Position numbers and translations under genes: made by a program. A stretch of DNA of 64,000 bases from positions 69,473 to 133,472 of the forward strand of contig CANQXE010000004.1 in assembly GCA_947627725.1 (NCBI GenBank), written 5' to 3'. Positions 18,101 through 28,100 of this stretch are shown one piece after another; the first letter of the stretch is position 1; each line of letters starts with the position of its first letter. Origin of the DNA: an uncultured Clostridia bacterium. GTDB taxonomy: Bacteria; Bacillota; Clostridia; Oscillospirales; Acutalibacteraceae. The notes under the pieces are model-generated. The model was given only the letters and a program-made list of their open reading frames with translations. It made no database searches and had not been told where the DNA came from.

Positions 18101-21100
18101 GCACGAGCTACAAGACCGCTGTGAAGAACTTGACCCGTTGAGTCAGTAATATTATAAGTGATTGTAGCTGTGTATACGCAGTCGGTGTCACCCTCTTTAG
18201 CTGTTTTGAAAGGCGCGTTTGTTGTAAAGCTTATTGACTCGCCGGGAGCAATACGTTCATGGCTCCATGAGCCAACCTGTACTTTGTCGTTACCGGTAAC
18301 ATCAACATCAGTTACTTGCATATAATAACGTGAAAGCTGTTTTACGTTATCATTCATACCGTCAACATACGCAAGGTTAATACCCTCGCTGTTGTTGGTA
18401 AAGGTTACGGTTGAAGGATAGCTATGTCCTGATACAGCGCCTTCAATAGCCGGATCTGCAAATTCCGCTGTCGCAAGCTTAAGTGAATGGTCAGCAATAT
18501 TAGGCAGGAAGCCTATATAGTTGTTTGCTGTAGCAACCGCGAACGTAAGAGCCGGAAGAAGTGTATCTTTATATGTGCTTACACCGTTATAGCCGAAGCC
18601 TGAAAATTCAATAAAGTTATTAACTGCCTTCTGTACCGCGCCTACGTTATCGGAACCTGTACCGCCGAGAGTTTCTTTCTGAAGAAGATCGTCAAACGGA
18701 TGCTCTGTTGTTCTGTCAGGAATCGGATACCACTGCTGACCGTCATAACGAGGACCGAAAAGACCGTTAATAAGATTCTTAAGGAAATCATATACTACGT
18801 CAACGATACGCTGTGACTGGATAGGAGCGGAAGATACGATTGAAAGCAATCTGTAAATGAAGTTTGAAACGCCTCCCATACCTGATGTATGGATGGAAGT
18901 ATCTGCGATATCAAGTACGCCTTTAACTATATCATTCCAGATAAGCTCCTCTGAATCGAGGTGACCTGCGCCCTTACCCTGAAGCTCGCCGAGAACAGGT
19001 ATGAGCTCGTTAAGAAGTGCGTCAATATTCTTCCAGATTGTATTTTCCTTATTGATAAGGCTGTTGCCTTCTTTATCACAAATACCGAGAAGAGGAGCTA
19101 CACCATAAGCTCTGTCTGTTCTGCCGTCATCATACTTATAATAATCTGCAAACTGGCAAACAACATTATTAAGAAGAACTAATACAGACTCGTTTTTATG
19201 GTTAGAGTCTTCTGCCTTCCATACGTTACCTTCGCTGTCATTAATCTGAACGGCTGACTCGATGATATACATAATGGCATCACGTGCCATCGGCAGAATT
19301 GTGCCGTCTAATGAAGCTTCAATTTTATTATCCGGCTCTGACATTGAGATGTATTGGTTATAATCTGTTCCCGGAAGAACGTATGAGAGATATTCTCTTA
19401 AGCATACAAAAGCAACACCCTCTGCGTCCTTACAAGCATCCCAATCGGCAGGATGGATAATTCTTGAAAGCTTGCCTGAGCCGAGATTTATCTGGCCGAT
19501 GCAAGAGATGAGAAGCGGAATCATTGCTCCCTCAAGATTATCCTCTGTAAGGTCTGTTTTCTGACCACCGTTTGCGGTATAGAAACCGTTGAGAATATTC
19601 TTATCGGTTGTATCAGCTACATACTGAACAATCTTAAGAGCATTTCCTGTAAGTGTTTCAGTGATTTGTTTAATCGCAGAATCCTCAATTGTTGAAAGGT
19701 CGCCTGTTGTTTTCATTGCAGGTACATTAGTGTCTCCTACCTCATCAACATAAATATTGTCTCTGTCTACAAAAATATCCTTAACCGCTGCAACAAGAGC
19801 ATCGTTTAATCCTGCTACCAATGATGAGTAGTTTGTATACTGGTTATCAAAGAAATCATCAAGATTATCTGTGCCAAGCTGCATGAAATAAAGGTTGATA
19901 GGACCTGTCTGCATGTTAAAGTAGTAGTCAGCAAGCGGGCTGTATCTGAGTTTGTTGAAGAGAGTATTTGAATTAATATCTCTCCATGTGCCTGTTGCGT
20001 CTTCAACTACTCCACGGTCGTATTCAAAGTTGTTCTTAACCCAGTCAAGGAATTCATCAGATGTTTCTGCGCCGTAAGCCTCGTAAACAGTCTCTGCCCA
20101 TTGCTTAACATTTTCCTCAGAATACATAGACTCAGGATTGCTTGAATCCCAACCTCCGGGCAGATTTGCGGAAGCCCAGTAATAGTACTGATTATCAAAG
20201 TTTGAGCCGTGGCCGCGGTCAACATCATAGTTTACATGAATAAGCTTTACTGTATCTTTAAGAACTGTCTTCCAAGCCATATCAAGCGCCTGGTAACCGA
20301 ATGAGAACAGGCTGTCGCTTGAAGTAAGCTTAATCTTCTCATCACCGTAAGCAAAGAGAAGAACGTTTCCTTCATGACCCCTCTCGGTTGAATAAATAAG
20401 ATGCGGGTCATAGCCAAGCGCTGCTGCCGCAGTCGCATAATCTTCGCTGTTCGATTGCATTCTGGCGTCAATGGCTTCTTTTCTGTCAGCTGAGCTTGTG
20501 CCGTCAGGATATGTAACAAGTACATTAATCTTATCGAGAAGCTCTGTTGTCATCTTCTCAAGAAGAACTTCGTCAAATACAAATGTTTCAGGGTGAGCCT
20601 TATAGCCTTCAATTTCATCATTTGTAAACCACTGAGTGTTATTAAATAATAAAGACTGAACAACATTATAAGCGAAGTTTGACTCGTAACCGTCCGGAGC
20701 ACCAAAGAGACCGCCGAGAGTATCATAGATATTAAGCGGAATTACACCTAAGCTGAATGTGCCGCGAAGAAGGTTACCGAAAATAAGATCATTGTTGTTG
20801 TAAAGAAGTCCGAGAACGCCTCTGATAATATCACAGGAAGAGGTGTTGTTTCTTCTCATACCGTTTACCGAGCTTAAATCAAGATTCTCAATAATACCAA
20901 GATCAAGACCCAAAGCCTCAATTAATTTCAAAAGGTCGCCGTGAATAACCTTGTGAACGCTTTCGAGAGTTTCGATAATCTCATCAACACTGCCGAGCTT
21001 TACGGTAACAGTTGCCCAGGTTGAACCGAGCGCTCTGACATTAACCTGTCTGTTTTGCAAATCCCACTGGAAGCTGACTACGGGAATATCCGCGTTACCG

Positions 21101-21357
21101 GCAAGTTTTGCAAGAGTCGGCTCCAGATTCTTAAGCGCGGGAAGCATTTCGTCTGCAAAATCAAGAACAGCCGTTGCAACCTGCTCGTCTGAAAGAACAG
21201 GCCATGCGAGATCATTATATTCAAGATCTCCGTCATATCTTCCCTTAACAGACTGACCGAAAGCTGTTATCGCGCCGGTGAAGCAGGTTAAAGCCATAAT
21301 GAGTGCCATGAATAAAGCAAGCAGTTTATGTGAAAACTTTTTAACTTTCGTTTTCAT
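15172..21357 (-). CDS. Giant secreted protein (~2060 aa) with C-terminal X-dockerin module
   Basis: Signal peptide MKTKVKKFSHKLLALFMALIMALTCFTGAITAFGQ; C-terminus CDFDNDGIISANDAKTVYTAA...TELDGDGVVGANDAKVVYTF; SD aaaggaggt before ATG at 21357. Confidence 0.85.
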   Translation of the reverse strand: MKTKVKKFSHKLLALFMALIMALTCFTGAITAFGQSVKGRYDGDLEYNDLAWPVLSDEQVATAVLDFADEMLPALKNLEPTLAKLAGNADIPVVSFQWDLQNRQVNVRALGSTWATVTVKLGSVDEIIETLESVHKVIHGDLLKLIEALGLDLGIIENLDLSSVNGMRRNNTSSCDIIRGVLGLLYNNNDLIFGNLLRGTFSLGVIPLNIYDTLGGLFGAPDGYESNFAYNVVQSLLFNNTQWFTNDEIEGYKAHPETFVFDEVLLEKMTTELLDKINVLVTYPDGTSSADRKEAIDARMQSNSEDYATAAAALGYDPHLIYSTERGHEGNVLLFAYGDEKIKLTSSDSLFSFGYQALDMAWKTVLKDTVKLIHVNYDVDRGHGSNFDNQYYYWASANLPGGWDSSNPESMYSEENVKQWAETVYEAYGAETSDEFLDWVKNNFEYDRGVVEDATGTWRDINSNTLFNKLRYSPLADYYFNMQTGPINLYFMQLGTDNLDDFFDNQYTNYSSLVAGLNDALVAAVKDIFVDRDNIYVDEVGDTNVPAMKTTGDLSTIEDSAIKQITETLTGNALKIVQYVADTTDKNILNGFYTANGGQKTDLTEDNLEGAMIPLLISCIGQINLGSGKLSRIIHPADWDACKDAEGVAFVCLREYLSYVLPGTDYNQYISMSEPDNKIEASLDGTILPMARDAIMYIIESAVQINDSEGNVWKAEDSNHKNESVLVLLNNVVCQFADYYKYDDGRTDRAYGVAPLLGICDKEGNSLINKENTIWKNIDALLNELIPVLGELQGKGAGHLDSEELIWNDIVKGVLDIADTSIHTSGMGGVSNFIYRLLSIVSSAPIQSQRIVDVVYDFLKNLINGLFGPRYDGQQWYPIPDRTTEHPFDDLLQKETLGGTGSDNVGAVQKAVNNFIEFSGFGYNGVSTYKDTLLPALTFAVATANNYIGFLPNIADHSLKLATAEFADPAIEGAVSGHSYPSTVTFTNNSEGINLAYVDGMNDNVKQLSRYYMQVTDVDVTGNDKVQVGSWSHERIAPGESISFTTNAPFKTAKEGDTDCVYTATITYNITDSTGQVLHSGLVARAYQYMTSANSWAATVYPGGDRIDKSGFYQFPTDLESNTAGDKKTVNGFSVITTPYFSATSGSRLIVNYPEYVVLSTDDLSAVNNYGIRVRNQNTGLGSNQRSFDGVYYYDNATVHDDGTNSDVPVNNMNAIPVFDKTTGDLLKIGMLDYSTDAGKSWERNGITGYTESEINTKMEEISSQGGSLNDFRTRTHVAYTLQEARDAKIIAAYHLNDRGTYDYVYMKTGEGNNYDTTLGQISMRGPIDGFYLNTYKVSNMKGNSSQYIPFLQYDGETEVQPTTEPIEANLTFYHSANPGTATFKFVIADTTSSATGVQEKYDELSSILANYKDTDYNDPLVLSTAQDALKTALATLATPLTPDSAKDLNDDTQRAFVTSVVASATGDAATTPIKAGQEESIPASILNNAYFNEENQIYYYDKEYVAPIYSTTPLTKADVVDGKDAAGVPVTEVDGVYYYTNTPYYEKTWDTETFNGSPWYKDTDVQAKDENGNLLYNQIQFTHYNSNGQNVRYIDDWDVMVPQTSYQIIPSEPGNDHRGIYTQANEYLDYVMQYVRANINTSFAQQLLEEVSLVRNHLNANNFEVVTYNKMVDMAHEIESQYSIDITYTKDEPDISEDGSPTTSTHEVTYTDTISFSDLNGYLNDPNNKDVSYSAHSSLSSVQVDEYIRLFKLFMGKVVERGYIGDQLEAEIECASGNTYDNLKATVATYGDEGDLLTPAKVEKGNSAVDPEFGVWSEDGTLVNEGDPIYTDETWNAYVEALANAVALAQLGNGDYAHKDKAYFDASADDYNAQVTGCYTADTALQRAEIALTEKTAEEGHAITGSLVIAKDSTGASTGLPVYGEYTVALYSDDGRQELVTQTTSVYNAEEKTNTFELTGVASGTYYAKITSTYSITREDITVIVGDSDVIAGEIPVVPCDFDNDGIISANDAKTVYTAAGTGLLKEYTELDGDGVVGANDAKVVYTFSAGSTLPELTIQ

Positions 21358-21588
21358 ATGAATCTTTATACCTCCTTTACTCATTAAGAGTAAGTGTTTA
21401 AATTTTACGGCAAACTGATTTTAATTGCCGCGTATTATAAAAGGGCATTTGCACCAAACACATAACACATATTCTCTGACCATCAGGCAATCTGAATTAG
21501 AATAAGGCAACGATGCTGACAGCAAATTCCTGCTTTTATCGCCGCATAGTAAGGAGAAGGGTATAAAATGCCCCATAAATACAACTTG

Positions 21589-21617
21589 ATTATCCCACAA
21601 TTTTTCGCAAAAGTCAA
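21589..21617 (-). promoter_or_regulatory. Promoter of the 2070-aa giant gene (~200-nt leader)
   Basis: Minus TTGACT-N17-GATAAT. Confidence 0.7.
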
Positions 21618-21947
21618 TCAAAGCAAATATTAAATATAAAATTCGTCAAAATGCCAAAAAAATATATTGTGAATTTGTGAATTTCACACAACTAATTAAT
21701 TTTTTATTAACAATAATTTAACAAAAAATTTACTGTTACATATAAAAATGTAGGGCGTCAAGTTGTATATCTTTACATTCAAACGGCGAACGTAAAGTTA
21801 AAATGGTTTACACAATCAATCATATTTGGAACATTTGTTTGAGCGTTTGCAACAAAGTTTTGAAAAATTTTTCTCAAAAAAAACAAAATTTTCCGACAGT
21901 AAAATTCTTCAAAAATTAACAATTTGTTCAAAATTTCAAAAAAGGTA

Positions 21948-21976
21948 TTGACTTGTCGCATATTATTTGGTATAAA
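21948..21976 (+). promoter_or_regulatory. Promoter of the 2632-aa giant gene (~150-nt leader)
   Basis: TTGACT-N17-TATAAA. Confidence 0.72.
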
Positions 21977-22131
21977 TAATTTGTATTTGTTCGTACACGC
22001 GTAGTAAAGTGCGCCCAAAAATCAGATATTTGTGAACATTTTGTGAACAACGTTCTGTTTTCGGCAGTATTTTCACGTGTGTAAATTTAAACGGCAAGTT
22101 CGTTAAATCATATGGTAAAGGAGAGATTTAT

Positions 22132-25100
22132 ATGAAAACGAGCAAAAAACTACTCAGCTTTTTCTTAGCGGTAGTTATGGTTGTTACCACATGCTCTGTC
22201 GGTTTTACTGCGTTTGCGCAGGACAACAAGAACAGCATATGGTCAACCTCGAGTGAGGCGGAAGACGCCTTTAACTCGCTCAACGGCTTGGCAGACCAGT
22301 TTTTGCCCTCATTGCTTATGGGGCTCGTAGGCGATACGGTTTACGAAAAATATGCCAAGGAAAAAGGTAAGGACGTAAGTGACCTTACCGAAGACGAGAG
22401 AGCGGAAATCAAAGAAAAGGCAACAATGCAGGATGTACTTGCCGCATTGCAGCCAACCGTTATTAACGCTCTCAAGAACGAAAGTCAAAGTGACTATGCA
22501 CAGCTTATTTCCGATGGAAAAAGGGCTGAAGATTACTACAATTATCTTCACAGATATGTGCTTGACAAAGACGGCAACGAGGTTGTTGACGAGAACGGCA
22601 ATAAAATTCTTGATGACGGTCCGCTCAGCTTCTATACTCTTTACGCGCTTGCCAGAGAGTACAGATTAGATATAAATCTCAGCGCCGATACAAGAGCGAC
22701 TTTAAAAGACTGGTACGATCAGCTCAGCAAAATCGCCAACCTTGATATAGTCGACAAAACCACTGACACTATTCTTAAGCACGCTCAGGCATTTTCCGAC
22801 GCCGGAGGCATAGGCATTAACGCCGAGACTTACGCCGACGCTTCGCTTTATGAACTTGAAACATTTTTTAATGATGAATATATGAGCACGGTAAGCGCTG
22901 AGGATATGGCAATTATTGAGGCGGCATATGAAAAGTATAATACAGAGCTTAAAGAATACAGTTTCGACGCTAAGATTGACAGCCTGCCCGAGCTTATTTA
23001 TTACTGCTTCGGCAACGGTCAAGATTTAAAGTACGCGTACGCTTACTATAATTTTATTCATTCAACGGGTGCAAAAGCTACATATACCGGCAAAGCTGAC
23101 TTTATTTTCGGCGAGGAATTCAATTGCAATATTACTGAGGATATTACTCCAACAAATTTTGCCGACTTATTGGTTGTTCCCACAATGGCAAACATTTTAG
23201 GCGCCGATCCCGACAATCCCCAGGTTAATGACCCCGAAACAGATGAAATGATACCATTAACTCCTGAGGTTGCTTATGATACACTGAATGATATGATGTA
23301 TGAAGGTTCGGTTCCGGTTGAATTCGTAAAATCCTTGGTTGAAATGAGTTTTATTCAACCATATATTGATACTGTCCTTAACTCTCATTACAAAGAGCTT
23401 ATCACAGGTATGGCTGTTAAATACAGCGATAAAGTAAGCAGCGCAGATGACGTTAAAGCTCTTGTAAAGGAAATTATGCCGGCAGACTATGAGAACGGAA
23501 ACGCGCTTCCTGAGGACGACATCAAGGAAATTGCTTCGGCAATGCTGGAATTCGGAGGAATTGCAAATAAAGGCGGAAAAGATATGACCGCTTATTTCGG
23601 AGAAGGTCTTCTCGACAGCTATGATCCTCTGAGAGGCATACAGATAACCGCAACCCTTCCGGATTCTATCAGAGGAACCGCCTTTGCCGAGTATCTCTCA
23701 TTAGTTTATACTGACGGTACCCTCTCTTCCGATTATTGCAAAAGGCTTTCCACAGCATTCTACAGCGAAATGTTTAATAACGGTCGTGATCATTATCTCG
23801 CTCAAGACGGCACACCTATGACTGCTCAGGAAGTAATTAATCAACCCGACAGAGCCAAGATATATCCGTCAAACCTTGTGTACCTTAACTATGACGGCGC
23901 AACCTTCTCAACCGAGATAATTAATGAATACGTTATGGACGCTGAAAGATACGCGTACACAAAGGTTGTTGCGGAGCTTCTCGGTGTTGAACAGCTTGGA
24001 AAAGACCCGTCAAACAATGTCATTAATTCCCGAATGGATTATAAGAAATGCCTTGACTCTTTTGCGGCTCCCGCGCCGGCTCAGGTTGTTCTCACTCCTG
24101 AGCAGAAGGAAATCCTTTACGCCGATTATGACCTTGCAAATGAGATGGGTACAGAGCTTCTCAATTACATTCTCAATAATACTATTGTCAGCGTCCTTAA
24201 CAACGAGTTACTCGCGGGCATTATCAATGATATTCTCGGTGATGTCGATCTCGTTGCCGCTATTGAGGATGTATGGCAGAGACTTTACGATTCTCCCGTG
24301 GCAACAGTATTTGAACTTCTGCCTGTAGTGGGAGTAATTGCCGATGATATGTTATTGCCGATACTGTTCCACGCTGACTCCGATAACTTCGGCGGCAACA
24401 CCTTAGATACCCTGATGAAGCTTGTGTTTGGTCTTCTTGGCCAGAATTACGACGCATATTCTCTTGAAGCCGGCTCCAACATCGGTATTGACCAAATCGG
24501 ATGGGATCTGAACGTACTTCTTCCTCAGCTTATGGATTGGCTGTTTGAAGGCCCCGACGCAAAGGGTATCACCTACTATGACGGCAGCACCAAAACTCAT
24601 ATGAAATCCATAACAGTAAATGTAGTAATTAATGAAGAAACAGGAGAAACGGCAGAAGAATACCGTATTGTAGAGGATGTATACACCGCAGACAACTTCA
24701 GCGATATTGACTTCTCAAACTTTACTGTTGCCGACAGAAGCGGAAACTCACTCAAAGCGGTAGTTATCGATGGTAAAATTACTTCCTATTTATATTTAGG
24801 TAAAACATATGCGGACGCGGACGCGCTCTTTGCTGAAAACCCCGACGCGGAATTCTTATGTTATATGACATATGAAAAGAACGTTCCTTATCTCACAGGT
24901 ATTTACATTGCCGATAAGGCTCTGCGTGACGCGGATATTGCGGATATCGGAAAACTTCTTATAAATGCAACGGGTAATCAGGACTTAGGCTCCGCATTGG
25001 GCGAGGTTATCACTGAAATTGCGACCTTGTTCAGAGCGTCCGTTAAGGAATTCGTAAATTCCGACCGTGTAAATCAGACAAGATATTTAGAAAACGGCAA

Positions 25101-28100
25101 ATCCGTTTTCTCAGGTCTTAATAATGTATTGGTTGCTGTTCCTCAGCTCTTTGATATTATGGAAGACCTTGCTGCCGAAAAGTACGGCGGAAATAAGGAT
25201 GCATGGTTATACTGCTCAAACGGCAGAATTTACGCAGACGACAGCAATAGCTACAGAAATACAGTTGTTGAAACATTCAAGGCATTTGCCGCAAGTAATG
25301 ATCCTGACAGATCAATTGATATTCTCGACTGGTTTGCGGATTTATTTGTCGGTGACTGGATTAACGCAATTTTAAGCCTTGTCAACAATGCTGTTGCACC
25401 GGGCAACAAGATTTCAGATAACATTCCTATTATCTCCGGTCTTCTTAACGCGCTCGGCGGATTTGGCGAAACAAGTATTCTTACCGATATATTTAACGGT
25501 GTATTCCAGATAGATCGTGAAAGTAAATATTCATTCACATTTGAAAAGCGTGACAACGGATTTACGGGCCTTTCGAAGGATAATGCTTACTTCTTGCTTT
25601 CTAATGTAACTACACTTATCACAGTTGTTACAAACCTTATCGACCATTTCGGCGGCGGCAGTGATGACAATAATAACAATAATAATAACAACTCATCATC
25701 TTCCGGTCCTGTATACAAGCCAAAGGCCGCAAAGACCCCTGCCGCTGACAAGAGCAATTATTCAAACGCTCAGTTAAGCAATGCGACAGACCTTATCAAC
25801 AATCTTGATAAGATGATTTCATCTCTCCTTGAGGACAGCAGCTTTAACGGATTTAAAATAACTGAAACCGATAACATCTTTGCGGGAATAGTTACATTCT
25901 TCTCTAACTATCTCGGCAACGATTGTTATACAGCTCTCGGAAAGCTTCTGAATTCATACGTATTCTATATTACAGGTTCTGAAACGCATACTCCCGATTC
26001 AAAGGGCAATGTAAACGACAAAAAAGTTTATACAAACGAAGCTTTAACAGGTCTTGTTGTTGAAACCTTCCTGTTAATTGAAAACATTGTTGAAAATCTT
26101 CTTGCCGGTTACAGTGACACTTACACTCTGGATAACGGAAATAAAGCTCAGTACAACCTGCTTGTTGAAGCAATTGAGGGACTTATTTCTCCGGATGCAA
26201 TCGGTATAAGACTTACCGGATACGAAAAGGTTCAGAAAAAGCTTGCGGATTACAACTGCTGGCACAATGCGGCAGCGCAGACCTCAAGAGGCGATTACAA
26301 GATTAAGCTTGACTGGGGTATCAAAGCAGGTGACAAGAACGCTTTCTATAACGGTCTCGCGGCTTCGTTAAGACTTATTACATCTGTTCTCGGTGTTGTT
26401 TTGATTGACACCAACTGGTACGGCACAATTGTTTCACCTATTCTCGGCGCTCTCTGCACAAAGAACGGTATCAAGATTGACACTGCCGCTCAGTACAAAG
26501 TAACAAAGAACGGATATCATGACGAGGTGCTTCTCGGTCTTATCAGACCTCTGTCCGAATGGTTCAATCTTTTCCTTGACAAACCAGCTACAACCCTTAT
26601 CAAATCAGTTCAGGGCATAGCAGGTATTCTCGACGACAAGCACGGCGCAACAATCGCTTCTATTCTTAAGGGCGCAATCACACCGCTTGTCAATGAGCTT
26701 AAGGGAGCAGGTAAGATATTCGCTATAAAGAGTGATAAGCTCTTACCTACATCGCTTACACTTCAGAAAATAATCAATAATCTTGCTGATAAGCTTAACA
26801 AGTATTCAAATCCGAACAACATTAAGCTTGGAAAGGACAAATATACATATGCCCTTTCAGGTACAAATATTATACCTATTATAAACAGCTATCTTGCAGG
26901 CACAGGAATTACGCTCAAGCAGATTAACTGGAATAAGCTCAGCACAGCGAAAACTCCTGCCGCCGCTCTCGTATACTTCCTTGAGTATGTACTTGAAGTA
27001 TTGCTGGATAACAGTAATCTCTCCGCAATCGCAAAGCTCATCGGCGGAGATGCGGCAGCAACAATTATTGACCTTATCAAGGAAACAAAAATTACTGCCA
27101 AGGATATTTTAGCAATCCTTAACAGAGTGCTTGAGGCGACAGACAGTCCTACGCTTGCTTACTGGACATTCTCGCAATACCTCCAGGAGGCTGCAATCGG
27201 CTTCTACTATCCCGCCGGCATTACAAAGCAAATGGCTGACAATGGTGTTGACAGCCTTGATAACTTGATTTCCGCTGTATTCCCGCTCCTCAGCTCCTTC
27301 GGTGTTGACCTCGGCGGTAACAATCTCCAGGAAATCATTGATAAAAACTTATTTAAGAACAGCTTGATTACTACTATCGCTACCGCTCTTTACGGTGCGC
27401 TTGACGGACTTGATCCAACAATTAAGGATGTTCTTAAATCACTCGGAATCGTAACCTCCACAAAGGACGTTGCCAAGATACTTACAGACAAGAGCTACGG
27501 CAAGACATTCACTTCAGCCGCTAAAACCATTGGGGCTCAGTCAAGCTGGAAGAATGTTAAGAATGTAAACTGGGGCTTCAAGGACGGCTCAAATAAAGCT
27601 CAGCAGGGCTTTGTAAACGCACTTGCCGCCGTACTTCGTCCGCTTTACAGCGTACTTAAAGTCTTCCTTAATGAAGGCACGATTCAAATCAGCGACGTTG
27701 CTTATAATCTTATCTGTTCACTTAATATTCCTTACACAGTAGATGTAATTACCATATCCGACAAAAAGGACGCTCCTATTAAGCTCAAGTTCTCCTATCG
27801 TATGAAGGACGGCGTTCTCAGAATGAAGTTCAGAGAATATGAGGGCAACCGCGAGCGTTCAAGATCATCAGAGCTCAGACTTGACTTCACTTCACTCAAG
27901 GAGCTCAAGGATCTTAAGATTGAAGGAACAAACGGTTATAACAGCGCAATCATTCCTCTTCTTGAGGCACTTCAGTGTTCAGGAATTTCAACCTACTCAC
28001 AGTACAAGAAGGACATTGCAAAGGCTAAGGATAACCTCCTTCTTGACATTCTCAATCCGCTTATCGGCGATTCAAGCAAATCATTCCTCAACAAGCTTGC

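Noticed and set aside
21421-21621. 66-aa minus-strand ORF upstream of the 2070-aa giant gene
   Set aside because: Overlaps the predicted promoter/leader, no SD, no recognisable protein character
25667-25696. AAT/AAC microsatellite-like run
   Set aside because: Encodes an Asn-rich linker in frame within the 2632-aa protein; ordinary low-complexity linker
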